61,544 bases of DNA from Deltaproteobacteria bacterium Ga0077550 (GCA_001464385.1 LNFB01000289.1:1-61544), one strand, 5' to 3'; positions 8,195 to 16,875 are shown, counted from the stretch's first letter. Made by a program: numbers and translations. Notes: generated by a model not told the origin, from the sequence alone.

Positions 8195-10534
8195 ATGATC
8201 GAAGCCCTCACGAGCCTCGCCTCGCGACTGTGGCAGCCCTGGCTCGCCGTCGTGGTCCTCGCGATCGGAGTCCTGCTGGTGTTCGCGACCGGCCTCGTGC
8301 AGGTGCGCGGACTGAAGGCGGCGATCGCCGGCGCGCGTCGACGCGACGATGCGCGGGCGATCCCCTGGGGCGTGCTCGCCGTCGGCTGCGGCGCGGGCGG
8401 CCTCGGGGCCGGCGCGCTCGCGGTGCAGTGGGGCGGACGCGGCGCGATCGTGTGGATGTGGATCGCGATGCTCCTCGCGATGGGCTGGCGCTTCGCCGAG
8501 TCGGTGCTCCGAGCTCCGGTCGATGCCGGCGCGCCCGCGGACCCGGCCCGTCCGGCGACGCAGCCGCTGCTGCGCCGCGTCTGGTCGTTCGCGTCGATCG
8601 CCGCGGCCCTCGCCATCGCGGGCGTGTTCGGCGGGCAGCAGCTCGGCGTGTTGCTCGAGCAGACCTGGGGCGTCCGCGCGCTGCAGGGCTCGATCGGCTT
8701 CGGCGTGCTCGCGGCGCTCGTCGTCGCGGTGCCGGGCGCGAGGCGTGCCGCGCTGATGGCCGTGCCGGTGGCGCTGCTCGCCTGGCTCGTCGTCGCAGGC
8801 ATGCTGGTGTTCCAGGACGAGCTGCTGCTCTCGCTGGCGCTGGGTGACGCCTACAACGAGGCGTTCGGCGTGCGACCGGTGGTGACCGGCGCGGTGGTCG
8901 GCGGGGTCGCGCATGCCCTCGCCGAGGGCGTGCTCGCGGCGACGATCGCCGGCGGCATCGGCCAGGGCGCGGTGCCCGGGCGCGGCTCGCTGCGCCTCGC
9001 CATCCTCGCGCCGCTGGTCGGCATCGGGCTGCTCGGGTCGACCGGCGCGCTCGCGGTGGCGACCGAGCCCGAACTCGTCAGCCTCAGCACCGGCGATCAG
9101 GTCCCGCTCGAGCGCCACCACTCGCGGGGCCTGCGTCCGAGCCAGCAGGTCGGCCAGACCGTCGTGCTGCCCGAGGACAGCCCGCTGAAGGACAACGAGA
9201 CCTACGCCTTCCTCGTGCGCGCCAACCCGCGCGGCCTCGGCTTCGGGGCCAAGCTCGACGCCGAGAACAACGCGGTGATCCTCCCCGCGTGGCAGGTGAC
9301 CGAGACCACGAGCGAGGTCGTGTTCCGCATGCGCGACAAGGATCCGCTGGCGAAGAACGCGAGCTGGGACGTGCGCATCCCGGTCACGCGCGAGGTGCTG
9401 CCCGGCCGCGGCGGCCCCGAGGTCCTGCGGCTCAAGCCCGTCAACCCCGAGCTCGACTTCAAGAAGCTCGTCGCCTACTACGAGCTCGGCACCCAGCCCT
9501 ACGTGCCGATGGCCGACTACCACTTCGTCGGCAAGGTCGGCACCGCCCAGAGCCCGGACGAGACGCTCGGCGAGCACCTCGCGATGTTCGAGGCCGAGGG
9601 CGCCGATCGTCCCTTCAATCCCAAGCTCCACGAGTTCTTCCGCGCGGGCTATCGCGGGCCGTACGCCGACGTCGAGATCGAGCGGCCGCCGTGGGGCTGG
9701 GTCGCGCCGGCCGGGTTCGACGGCGAGGTCGGATCGGTCGTCGACCTGCGGCTGGTCGCGTCACCGCGGGGCGAGCCCTTCGCGCGGCTCAACCGAGCCG
9801 GCGGCGCCGAGGCTCCGCCGTGGGACCTGCTGCTCGGCGTGCGCGAGCTCGTCGTGCAGCACACCACCGATCCCGAGCAGGACATCATCATCCCGGTCGA
9901 CACGAAGCAGGATGGGTACCGCGTGCGGTTCGTCCCCAAGGACGAGCAGTGGGCGGACTTCCGCAAGCTCGCGAGCATGCCGGGGTACCGACCGACGCCG
10001 TTCGTCCGCGTGCGCGACGTCGACTTCGTCGGCGAGATCCACGGCGACGCGCGGCTCGGCCCCGAGTACGCCGGGCGCCGGGCGATCGTCGCGCAGCACC
10101 CCGTCGCCGAGCCTCAGGGGCCCTGGGGCGAGTACCTGCCCTACGTACCACACCCCGCCGAGCTGGTGAGCGCGGGCATGCGCGGGCCGGTGCTCGCGCA
10201 GGACGGCGCCGCGCGCATCGGCGGTCGCCTGCACGGCGAGGGCCTCGGGTGGGCGGCGAACGTCGCCGCGATCGCGATGATCGTCCTCGGCCTCGGCGGC
10301 ATCGTCGGGTGGAGCAGCGCGGCGGCGGAGGATCCGGGCGGACGACGGATGATCGGGCTGGCGATCGCCGCGGCCGCAGCCGCCGGCGGCGCGACGCCGT
10401 GGGTGACCGCGCAGGCGACCGCGGGGATCACCGCGGCGATCGGGGTGCTCGTGGCGACGGCGTTGGTGCTGACGCACTTCGGGAGGATCCGGCAGGCGGC
10501 GAAGGAGCCGGATCCGACGGGGGATCGGAGCTAG
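8195..10534 (+). CDS. AGCS (sodium:alanine symporter)-like membrane protein with large soluble insertion
   Basis: 779 residues. The N-terminal 300 residues have several membrane helices. GCGAGGLGAGALAV, GAIVWMWIAMLLAM and the following FAES align by eye with the AGCS hallmark 'GxGNIAG...GAxFWMW...KFAE', which normally lines the substrate and sodium site. Key Asn and charged positions are replaced by Gly/Ala. A soluble region of about 350 residues (roughly 310-660) separates these helices from C-terminal helices; ordinary AGCS proteins are about 450-500 residues and have no such insertion. The ATG at 8195 precedes the first helix. It is probably inner-membrane, and may be a transporter derivative acting as sensor or scaffold. 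Confidence 0.6.
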   Translation: MIEALTSLASRLWQPWLAVVVLAIGVLLVFATGLVQVRGLKAAIAGARRRDDARAIPWGVLAVGCGAGGLGAGALAVQWGGRGAIVWMWIAMLLAMGWRFAESVLRAPVDAGAPADPARPATQPLLRRVWSFASIAAALAIAGVFGGQQLGVLLEQTWGVRALQGSIGFGVLAALVVAVPGARRAALMAVPVALLAWLVVAGMLVFQDELLLSLALGDAYNEAFGVRPVVTGAVVGGVAHALAEGVLAATIAGGIGQGAVPGRGSLRLAILAPLVGIGLLGSTGALAVATEPELVSLSTGDQVPLERHHSRGLRPSQQVGQTVVLPEDSPLKDNETYAFLVRANPRGLGFGAKLDAENNAVILPAWQVTETTSEVVFRMRDKDPLAKNASWDVRIPVTREVLPGRGGPEVLRLKPVNPELDFKKLVAYYELGTQPYVPMADYHFVGKVGTAQSPDETLGEHLAMFEAEGADRPFNPKLHEFFRAGYRGPYADVEIERPPWGWVAPAGFDGEVGSVVDLRLVASPRGEPFARLNRAGGAEAPPWDLLLGVRELVVQHTTDPEQDIIIPVDTKQDGYRVRFVPKDEQWADFRKLASMPGYRPTPFVRVRDVDFVGEIHGDARLGPEYAGRRAIVAQHPVAEPQGPWGEYLPYVPHPAELVSAGMRGPVLAQDGAARIGGRLHGEGLGWAANVAAIAMIVLGLGGIVGWSSAAAEDPGGRRMIGLAIAAAAAAGGATPWVTAQATAGITAAIGVLVATALVLTHFGRIRQAAKEPDPTGDRS

Positions 10535-10540
10535 CGGGCG

Positions 10541-10708
10541 GTGGGTGCCGGGCGGTGTCTTGGCGCACTCGGGGCCGTGCTCGCGGCCCCGGTGGGATGC
10601 CAAGACGATGGTCTCGACCTGCCCGAGCTCACGTGGGTGGCCCTCGTCGGCGCCGCGTTCGCGCCGGCCGACGCAGACGGCACGTTCACGATCACGCGGC
10701 TCGAGTGA
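10541..10708 (+). CDS. Very small putative lipoprotein (55 residues)
   Basis: GTG start six bases after the upstream stop, ending at TGA 10706-10708. The product begins MGAGRCLGALGAVLAAP then VGCQDD, a plausible short signal peptide with lipobox Cys20, followed by 35 residues ending TFTITRLE. Third codon positions are almost all G or C, as in neighbouring genes, which argues for real coding. It may be a complete tiny lipoprotein co-transcribed with the AGCS-like gene or the remnant of a larger one. Function unknown. Confidence 0.5.
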   Translation: MGAGRCLGALGAVLAAPVGCQDDGLDLPELTWVALVGAAFAPADADGTFTITRLE

Positions 10709-10750
10709 CGCCGCAAACCCGGCTCGATGCTCGCCGAGCCGACGAGCCGA

Positions 10751-10787
10751 GGGCTCGCCCGCGCGGATCGATCCGCGCGGCGAGCCC
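10751..10787. terminator. Long GC hairpin between convergent genes
   Basis: Inverted repeat with arms 10751-10769 and 10770-10787 (gggctcg...gcggatc / gatccgcgc...cgagccc), about 18 pairs with a single bulged C and practically no loop. It lies between a rightward and a leftward gene, so it probably terminates both; there is no T-run. Confidence 0.6.
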
Positions 10788-10807
10788 CCGTCGTGCGAGC
10801 CCTGAGC

Positions 10808-12685
10808 TCAGTGCCCGTTGGCCGCACCCGGATTCACCGCACCCGGGTTCACCGCGCCGGGCTTGGCTGCGCCGGGCTTCGCGACACCAGGCTTGGCTGC
10901 GCCGGGCTTCGCGGCCTGGTTCTTGACCTTGGCCTTGTTCTGCTTCATGCGCGCCAGCACCTCCTTCACGATCGGCGTCGACAGCAACGCATTCATGTTC
11001 GCCGGCTCGTACACGAACGAACCGGGTCGCTTCGCGAGGCCGCACTGCGGGCACTTCGCGGGATCGAGGGAGTCCTTGAGCGCCTTCATCTTGTTGGGGG
11101 TGAGGCCGCCGCTCGAGCTGCCGCCGCCGCACTTGCCCTTGCCGCCCAGGACAAGCGAACTGTTTCCGCCGGCGCCCTCGGGGAGCGGCGCGAGCTTGTC
11201 GTCGAACACGCGGCTCTTGCCGGCCGCGAGCACTGCCATGAAACGATTCTGCAGCGAGATGCCGCGCGCCTCGAGCTCTTCGGCCGACAGCTCGAGGATC
11301 GCCGCCTTGGGCAGGCCGGTCAGCTCGAAGTCGCATTCGTACCAGTCGTTGGTCTCGCGCACCTTGCCGACATAGGCCAGCGAGCCCGCCGTGCCGCTCC
11401 ACGTCGGGAGGTTCTCCGCGGCGGCACCGAGCGCCGCGCGGGGGTTCGCGCCGCGGAACAGCTTGCGTGCGAACGTCTCGGTCAACACGGCGCTGCAGTT
11501 GTTGCCCACCTTGGCGTCGAGGTCCTGGTTCGCCGGAACCAGGCCGAGCGGCAGGGTTCCGCTGACGCCGCCCACCGAGAACGACGCGTACTCGCACACC
11601 TCCTTCGGGAGGCGGACCTTGCCGAGCAGCTTGCCCCCAGCGGCCGCGCCGGACAACCGGAGGATCGCCGCGCTGGACACCGAGGAGGTCGTCGCGACGG
11701 TGTGGAGCTGGATGTCCGCGCCCAAGTCGGACTTCAGGCCCTCGATGGTCTTGCCCACCCCCGGGATCGGCGTGTCGAGCAGGTCGTCCTTGAGGTCATT
11801 GGCCTGCGTGATGTACGGATCGATGTAGTCGTTCGCGATCTTGCCGAGCTCCTTGGACTGCTGGTCGAACATCTTCCCGACCTGCTTCTCGAACTCCCGA
11901 TTGATCTTGGCCTCCGCGGCGTCGGCCGCTGCGTCGCCGAAGATCGCGAGGACCGGCCCGAGGATCGGTCCGCCGGCGAGCAGACCCAGCGGGGTGAACC
12001 CGATGATCGTCCCCCACTTGAACCCGAGCTCGACGGCGGTGCCGTTCAGATCGAACTCGAGGTCGGTGTCGACCAGCTCGAACTCGAGCTTGACCCCGCT
12101 CTTGGCGGATCCTGGTTGCTTGGCCACGAGATCGGGCCAGAGCGAGATGTCGACGCTCGCCTTCATGCCGACGACCACGAACACGTCGACCGGAACCTCC
12201 ACCGTGTCGAGCCACGTCTCGGCGGTCACGTCGGCGTGCAGATCGAGTCGTGCCTCGGTCTCCAGTTCGACGCGGACCTTGCTCTGACCCGAACTGCCGA
12301 TCTGGGTGAGCTTGGGCTGGCCCTTCTTCGTGAACCGGAACTTCGGGTTGAGCTTGATCCGCCACTCGACGTCGGGGCACGGGTCACTGCAGACCTCGGT
12401 GCCGTAGACGTTGTTGGGGATCTGCTCGTCGATGAGCCGATCGATCTCGGACTCGAGCGTCGCGTATGGGATCTTGAAGTCCTTCGCGAAGGGGTAGCGC
12501 CCGTCGAGTTCGACGGTCCAGAGCGACTTGGGGCTCGAGCTGCTGGTGAACGGCGCGCGGATCTGAACGCTGACGGTGACCGGGCTCTCGGCCGGTGGGG
12601 CGGCAAGAGCCACCTGCGGGGTCGCGAGCGAGACGGATCCGAGCATGAGGGCTGCGGTGGCGAGCAACTTCGATGGGCGGTGCAT
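10808..12685 (-). CDS. Large exported protein of unknown function with C-terminal AKPGA repeats
   Basis: 625 residues. A Sec signal peptide (MHRPSKLLATAALMLG...VALA-AP) gives a mature secreted or periplasmic protein. The middle is beta-rich with amphipathic helical stretches (residues about 230-300 resemble a coiled region, KQVGKMFDQQSKELGK) and several Cys that could pair (VCSDPCPDVEW, KCPQCG). The end is a run of A-K/N-P-G-A/V pentapeptides. I do not recognise the family. The ATG at 12685 begins the signal peptide. Its 3' end faces the hairpin at 10751. Confidence 0.7.
   Translation of the reverse strand: MHRPSKLLATAALMLGSVSLATPQVALAAPPAESPVTVSVQIRAPFTSSSSPKSLWTVELDGRYPFAKDFKIPYATLESEIDRLIDEQIPNNVYGTEVCSDPCPDVEWRIKLNPKFRFTKKGQPKLTQIGSSGQSKVRVELETEARLDLHADVTAETWLDTVEVPVDVFVVVGMKASVDISLWPDLVAKQPGSAKSGVKLEFELVDTDLEFDLNGTAVELGFKWGTIIGFTPLGLLAGGPILGPVLAIFGDAAADAAEAKINREFEKQVGKMFDQQSKELGKIANDYIDPYITQANDLKDDLLDTPIPGVGKTIEGLKSDLGADIQLHTVATTSSVSSAAILRLSGAAAGGKLLGKVRLPKEVCEYASFSVGGVSGTLPLGLVPANQDLDAKVGNNCSAVLTETFARKLFRGANPRAALGAAAENLPTWSGTAGSLAYVGKVRETNDWYECDFELTGLPKAAILELSAEELEARGISLQNRFMAVLAAGKSRVFDDKLAPLPEGAGGNSSLVLGGKGKCGGGSSSGGLTPNKMKALKDSLDPAKCPQCGLAKRPGSFVYEPANMNALLSTPIVKEVLARMKQNKAKVKNQAAKPGAAKPGVAKPGAAKPGAVNPGAVNPGAANGH
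10815..10925. repeat. 15-bp tandem repeat coding PGAAK/PGAVN
   Basis: Seven or so imperfect 15-base units (core ggcttggctgcgccg) at the 3' end of the large exported-protein gene, coding its Pro/Gly/Ala/Lys tail. Confidence 0.7.
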
Positions 12686-12779
12686 GGGACCTCGCGAGGA
12701 CGGAGACCCCTCCCGGCGCGCGTGACACACCGACCGAGTGTTTTCGACGGCTCCCGCGCGGAGCCTGGCGGTTCGCCCC

Positions 12780-13631
12780 TCAGTTCGCCCGCGCCGCGTC
12801 CCGCAGCAGCGCGAGCACCTGCTCCCGACCCACCTGCAGCTCCGCGGTCGCGAGCGCGGCCACCGACACGCCGTCGTCGTCCACGGCGTCCGGATCCGCG
12901 CCGAGGCGCAGCAGCATCGACACCAGGCAGATGCTGATCGCCCCGCCCTCGCGCACGGCCGCGTGCAGCGGGCGCTGCCCCCGGTGCCCGCGCGCGTCGA
13001 GCTCGGGGCCGTGGGCGATGAGGGTGCCGACGATCGCGACCTGCTTGTGCAGGCAGGCGACGTGCATCGGGAGATCGCCGTCGGCCCGGCGCATGCCGAG
13101 CAGCAGCCGGTTGCGGGCGAGCGCCGACGCGACCGACGCGACGTCGCCCTCCTCGATCATCGCGGCGAGCTGCTCGGGATCCACGGCGCCGCGGATCCGC
13201 GCCGGCCGAGGCCCGGTGCGCCGCAGCAGCGCGAGCACGTCGGCGAGGTCGGCCTCGAGCTCGACCTTCGCCCAGTCCTCGACCGAGAAGCCCGCGTCGT
13301 CGCGCGCGCTCGGATCGGCGCCCGCGGCCAGCAGGCACGCGACGATCGCCGGCGACGCAGCGGTACCCTCGTGCACGGCGTAGTGCAGCGGGGACCGGCC
13401 GTAGCAGCCGCGCGCGTCGAGGGCCGCGCCGCGCACGACGAGCACCTCGACGAGCGGCAGCCGCTTCTGCCAGCACGCGAGGTGCAGCAGCGTGTCGGCG
13501 TCGTCGGTGGACGCGACCAGGCAGCTCGGATCGTCGGCGATCGCGGCGAGCACCGCCGCGTCGTCCCCGGCCTCGATCCACGCCACCATGCGGGCATCGA
13601 GGCGAACATCGAGGCGGGGGACGTCGGTCAT
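12780..13631 (-). CDS. Ankyrin repeat protein
   Basis: 283 residues, no signal peptide. Ankyrin units are visible twice, in two halves that resemble each other: DTLLHLACWQKRLPLVEVLV, GRSPLHYAVHEG and CLLAAGADPSARDDAG in the first, then DLPMHVACLHKQVAIVGTLI, QRPLHAAVREG and MLLRLGADPDAVDDDG in the second. Each half starts with an acidic helical segment (IEAGDDAAVLAAIADD, IEEGDVASVASALAR), suggesting an internal duplication. It is presumably a cytoplasmic protein-binding scaffold; the partner is unknown. It lies 95 bases downstream of no gene on its strand and 24 bases after the calcium-loop lipoprotein gene, so an operon with that gene is possible. Confidence 0.85.
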   Translation of the reverse strand: MTDVPRLDVRLDARMVAWIEAGDDAAVLAAIADDPSCLVASTDDADTLLHLACWQKRLPLVEVLVVRGAALDARGCYGRSPLHYAVHEGTAASPAIVACLLAAGADPSARDDAGFSVEDWAKVELEADLADVLALLRRTGPRPARIRGAVDPEQLAAMIEEGDVASVASALARNRLLLGMRRADGDLPMHVACLHKQVAIVGTLIAHGPELDARGHRGQRPLHAAVREGGAISICLVSMLLRLGADPDAVDDDGVSVAALATAELQVGREQVLALLRDAARAN

Positions 13632-13655
13632 CGCGGACCGCAGCGTACCGCGTCG

Positions 13656-14543
13656 CTACCGGCAGCGCAGGTGGACATCGATGACGCGTCCCTCGCGGAT
13701 CGCCCCATCCGCGTCGGCGAAGCGGAACGACGCCTGCTGGACCCCGCAGTTGCCCCGCGCGTCGCAGACCTCCTCGACGCCGTAGCCGAGCTCGATCGAG
13801 AGGATCCGCAGATCGCCCGCCGAGCGCAGCTCGTCCCCCGTCCCGCGCTTGTCGCCGTCGCCGTCGGCCCAGAGCACGAGCTCGCCGAAGCGACGATCGA
13901 CCGCGGTGATCCGGCCGTCGCCGTCGTCGTCGAGCTCGGCGAGGGCAGCGAAGCCATCGGTCGCGCGGCCACCCGAGCGGAGCGCCGTGCCCGAGCCGAA
14001 GAGCTCGCGGCCATCGGCGATGCCGCCGTCGCCGTCCCGATCGAGGGCCAGCCACGGCGTCGCGGCGGTCGGCCAGTCGGTGCTCAGGCACTCGCCGGTG
14101 AGGTCGTTGTCGAACACCGACGCCGGCGCGGGGACGAGCTGCGCGGCGGCGCCGTCGAACGACAGCAGCAGCGGCGTGGTGGTCTCACCGCCGCCACCGC
14201 ACGCTTCGGTCTCGACGCACTCGCCCCAGCGTCCGCCCTCGCACCACTGCTCGCCGCAGTCCTCGCCCGTCGCGGCCACCGTGCAGGTACGCGCCTCCCC
14301 ATCCATCGCACAGGCGTTCGGGTCGCCCGCGGTGGTCGTCGTCCCCTCCGGCTCCGGATCGCCGGCGCCGTCGGTCTCGCCGTCCGTCTCGCCGTCCGTC
14401 TCGCCGTCCGTCTCGCCGTCCGTCTCGCCGTCGGCCGCCGTGGCGGTCCCCAGCTTCGCGTGCCCGTCGCCGCTGCCGTCCTCGGCGTCGCAGCCCGCCG
14501 CAGCCACGCCCCACACCAACACCAAGCCAAGGTTCTTTCGCAT
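13656..14543 (-). CDS. Lipoprotein with DGET repeats and EF-hand-like calcium loops
   Basis: 295 residues. Signal peptide MRKNLGLVLVWGVAAAGC, Cys18 at the lipobox. An acidic linker of five Asp-Gly-Glu-Thr repeats and further acidic/Thr-rich residues follows, then a Cys-rich segment (CTVAATGEDCGEQWCEGGRWGE, given here only as position about 83-110) and a C-terminal domain with two calcium-binding-type loops: DRDGDGGIADGRELF and DDDGDGRITAVDRRF. A third, ADGDGDKRGTGDEL, is similar. Such dockerin/EF-like loops suggest Ca-dependent folding at the cell surface. Substrate or partner unknown. Confidence 0.8.
   Translation of the reverse strand: MRKNLGLVLVWGVAAAGCDAEDGSGDGHAKLGTATAADGETDGETDGETDGETDGETDGAGDPEPEGTTTTAGDPNACAMDGEARTCTVAATGEDCGEQWCEGGRWGECVETEACGGGGETTTPLLLSFDGAAAQLVPAPASVFDNDLTGECLSTDWPTAATPWLALDRDGDGGIADGRELFGSGTALRSGGRATDGFAALAELDDDGDGRITAVDRRFGELVLWADGDGDKRGTGDELRSAGDLRILSIELGYGVEEVCDARGNCGVQQASFRFADADGAIREGRVIDVHLRCR
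14374..14433. repeat. Five 12-bp tandem repeats coding Asp-Gly-Glu-Thr
   Basis: Five head-to-tail copies of gtctcgccgtcc, the last with one change, inside the calcium-loop lipoprotein. Near-perfect identity at DNA level implies recent expansion. Confidence 0.9.
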
Positions 14544-14635
14544 GGTCGTCCATCCCGGCGTCGCCGGCCTCCACCCGTACGAGTGTCGACCGGCGGCGGG
14601 TCGATCGCCGGCGACGACCAGGAGCGCCAGCCGGG

Positions 14636-14661
14636 CGCCTCTCGCGGGGCCTCTCGCGGGG
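14636..14661. repeat. 13-bp direct repeat in divergent promoter region
   Basis: Two copies of gcctctcgcgggg adjacent to each other in the 172-bp gap between the divergent lipoprotein and DUF808 genes. Possible operator; no other evidence. Confidence 0.35.
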
Positions 14662-14715
14662 TAGCGGGCCCCCCGCGATCGACGCTACCCTCGCCCGCTC
14701 CCGCACGGAGACACG

Positions 14716-15606
14716 ATGGCCACCGGATTGCTGACACTCCTGGACGACGTCGCGTCCCTGCTGGACGACGTCGCGACGCTGACCAAGGTCGCGACCAAGA
14801 AGACCGCGGGCGTGCTCGGCGACGACCTGGCGCTGAACGCCGAGCAGGTCGCCGGCGTCGCAACCGACCGCGAGCTACCGGTGGTCTGGGCGGTGTTCAA
14901 GGGCTCCGCGATCAACAAGCTCATCCTGGTGCCGTCGGCGCTGGCGATCAGCGCGATCGCCCCCTGGGCGATCCTCCCGCTGCTGATGGTGGGCGGCGCG
15001 TTCCTGTGCTTCGAGGGCTTCGAGAAGATCGCCCACAAGTTCCTCCACCCCAAGGCCGAGGACGACGCCGAGCACCGCGCCAAGCTCGAGGCCCTCACCG
15101 ATCCTGCGGTCGACATCGTCGCGTTCGAGCGCGACAAGATCCGCGGGGCGATCCGCACCGACATCATCCTGTCGGCGGAGATCATCGTCATCTCCCTGGG
15201 CACCGTCGCCGATCGCCCGTTCGCGACGCAGGCCGCCGTGCTGGCCGTCATCGCCGTCATCATGACGATCGGCGTCTACGGCTTCGTCGCCGGCATCGTG
15301 AAGCTCGACGACGGCGGCGCCGCGCTGCTGCGCCGCGACGGCGCGCTCCCCAAGGCGATCGGCCGCGCGATCCTGCGGGCCGCCCCGTGGCTCATGAAGG
15401 GCCTGTCGATCGCCGGCACCGCCGCGATGTTCCTCGTCGGCGGCGGCATCCTCGTCCACGGCATCCCCCCGCTGCACCACCTCGCGGAGTCGAGCCACGG
15501 CGCCGTGGGTATGGCGATCGAGGGCGGCACGGGCGTGGTCGCGGGGGCGATCCTGGTCGCGATCGTGACGGGGATCGGGAAGCTGCGCGGCAAGAAGCCG
15601 GGGTGA
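14716..15606 (+). CDS. DUF808 (YedI/MutK) family inner-membrane protein
   Basis: 296 residues, the normal length for the family. The opening GLLTLLDDVASLLDDVA and the following KKTAGVLGDDLALNA are the DUF808 signature, and FEGFEKIAHKFL is the second conserved block. Several membrane helices follow (IIVISLGTVAD onwards). E. coli YedI is a member; its biochemical role is not established. A GGAG ribosome site at 14707 with five-base spacing supports the ATG. It is a single gene, divergent from the calcium-loop lipoprotein and convergent with the Cys-repeat lipoproteins. Confidence 0.9.
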   Translation: MATGLLTLLDDVASLLDDVATLTKVATKKTAGVLGDDLALNAEQVAGVATDRELPVVWAVFKGSAINKLILVPSALAISAIAPWAILPLLMVGGAFLCFEGFEKIAHKFLHPKAEDDAEHRAKLEALTDPAVDIVAFERDKIRGAIRTDIILSAEIIVISLGTVADRPFATQAAVLAVIAVIMTIGVYGFVAGIVKLDDGGAALLRRDGALPKAIGRAILRAAPWLMKGLSIAGTAAMFLVGGGILVHGIPPLHHLAESSHGAVGMAIEGGTGVVAGAILVAIVTGIGKLRGKKPG

Positions 15607-15660
15607 ACCGCATCACCGCGGCGTGGACTGGTTCGTGCGGCGCGTGCGAATCGGCGGGGA

Positions 15661-16125
15661 CTACTCCTCGACTGCCCGCGAGACGCACTCCGTCAGCCGC
15701 TGGACCGACGCCTGCATGCGGGCCTCCTGGTCGGCGCTGATCACCGGCTGCGGCCTCCCCTCGTACTTCTTCTCCAGGGTGTTGGCGTACGCCGTCATCG
15801 CCTCGGACAGCCGCTCTGCGCAGGCCTTGTCCCGACACGCACACATCGCCTCGGCGAACGTGCCCATCTGCCGGATCGCTTCCTCGACTTCGGCGTTCGC
15901 CGTCTCGGCGTTCGCCGCCTCGGGCTGCGCTCCGTCCTCCCGCGGCTCGGCCTCACCGCTCGGCGCCTCCGCGTCCGCATCGGCGTCCGCATCGGCCTCC
16001 GCATCGAGCTCGAACACCTCGGGCCCCGGCACGATGGGCTCGCCCATCACCTCCGGCGATCGCCGACAGCCGCCGATCAAGAGCGACACCGCGACGAGTC
16101 CGTGACAGCTAACCGCCCATCGCAC
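15661..16125 (-). CDS. Lipoprotein with Cys-repeat helical domain (paralogue of next gene)
   Basis: 154 residues. Signal peptide MRWAVSCHGLVAVSLLIGGC with Cys20. An acidic Asp/Glu/Ala spacer leads to a helical C-terminal domain of about 75 residues (FAEAMCACRDKACAERLSEA ...) that matches the end of the upstream gene's product almost line for line, including YEG-R/K-P-x-P and x-ADQ. The start lies inside the upstream gene, overlapping its stop by 17 bases, so translation is coupled. Function unknown; the Cys pairs suggest disulfides or metal binding in the periplasm. Confidence 0.75.
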   Translation of the reverse strand: MRWAVSCHGLVAVSLLIGGCRRSPEVMGEPIVPGPEVFELDAEADADADADAEAPSGEAEPREDGAQPEAANAETANAEVEEAIRQMGTFAEAMCACRDKACAERLSEAMTAYANTLEKKYEGRPQPVISADQEARMQASVQRLTECVSRAVEE

Positions 16126-16864
16126 GGGTCGTGCACTCCATGAGCCGCTTCACGGCCTCTTCCATGCGTCGCTTCTGATCGGCGGTGACCTTCGGCTCGG
16201 GCTTGCCCTCGTATCGTTTCGCCATGACTTCGCCGTACTGCGTCATCTCGTTCGTGACGCGCTCGGCGCACGCCCTGTCCCGGCAGTCGCACATCGCCTC
16301 GGCGAAGCCGTCCATCTTGCGGACGGCTTCGTCGACATCGGGCCCCAACGCTGCATCCGTGCACCCCCGGAACCGCTCGATCCCCGCCGACACTGCCTCG
16401 CGCTCCGCTCGGCATGCCTCCGGATGGGCCTCGGCCTCGGCGCCCTTCCCCGCGTCCGCGCTGAGCTTCGCCAGGTCGGTCTCCGCCGCGGCGACGCACG
16501 CGTCATCGCGGCAAGCGTCGACGCGCTCGGCGATCGCCACGATTGCGGCATTCGTCCAACCCGATCCCTTCGCCACCCGAATGCACGCGCTCAGCGACGC
16601 CATCGCGCGCTCCGCCTCGACGCGCGCCGGATCGCAGCCAATCTCCGCACCCGCGCCCTTCGCCGCGGCGGATTCGCCGTACTTCAGCAACTCGGCCGCG
16701 GCGAGTTCGGCACAGGGCTCGCCCTTGCACGCCTTCAGGTCCGCCGCGAGCTTCCGCAACCCGGACTCCGGCGCCCCGGGGTCGGTCCCACCCTCCCGTG
16801 ATCGGTCGCAACCGACCTGCAAGAGCAACGCCCCGAGGATCGCGAATCGCACTCGTCCGTCCAT
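16109..16864 (-). CDS. Lipoprotein with three Cys-repeat helical modules
   Basis: 251 residues. Signal peptide MDGRVRFAILGALLLQVGC, Cys19. Three related helical modules can be seen, with cores LKACKGEPCAELAAAELLKY, VDACRDDACVAAAETDLAKL and MCDCRDRACAERVTNEMTQY; the third is shared with the downstream paralogue. The pattern C-(K/R)-x-x-x-C inside an amphipathic helix looks like a small repeat family. The start at 16864 is fixed by a good AGGAGC site five bases upstream; earlier in-frame starts lack a signal peptide. Unknown function, probably a surface or periplasmic partner of its neighbour. Confidence 0.75.
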   Translation of the reverse strand: MDGRVRFAILGALLLQVGCDRSREGGTDPGAPESGLRKLAADLKACKGEPCAELAAAELLKYGESAAAKGAGAEIGCDPARVEAERAMASLSACIRVAKGSGWTNAAIVAIAERVDACRDDACVAAAETDLAKLSADAGKGAEAEAHPEACRAEREAVSAGIERFRGCTDAALGPDVDEAVRKMDGFAEAMCDCRDRACAERVTNEMTQYGEVMAKRYEGKPEPKVTADQKRRMEEAVKRLMECTTRAMGG

Positions 16865-16869
16865 GAACC

Positions 16870-16875
16870 GCTCCT
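16870..16875 (-). promoter_or_regulatory. Ribosome binding site deciding a start
   Basis: AGGAGC five bases before the ATG at 16864. It favours this start over upstream in-frame candidates of the Cys-repeat lipoprotein. Confidence 0.6.

Noticed and set aside
14374..14433. CRISPR-like regular repeats
   Set aside because: The 12-bp units are contiguous, without spacers, and in frame within a lipoprotein gene.
12738..15740. A 1000-codon open frame on the plus strand covering several minus-strand genes
   Set aside because: Arg/Pro/Ala-rich without domains and antisense to genes with recognisable folds; long antisense frames are expected at this GC content.
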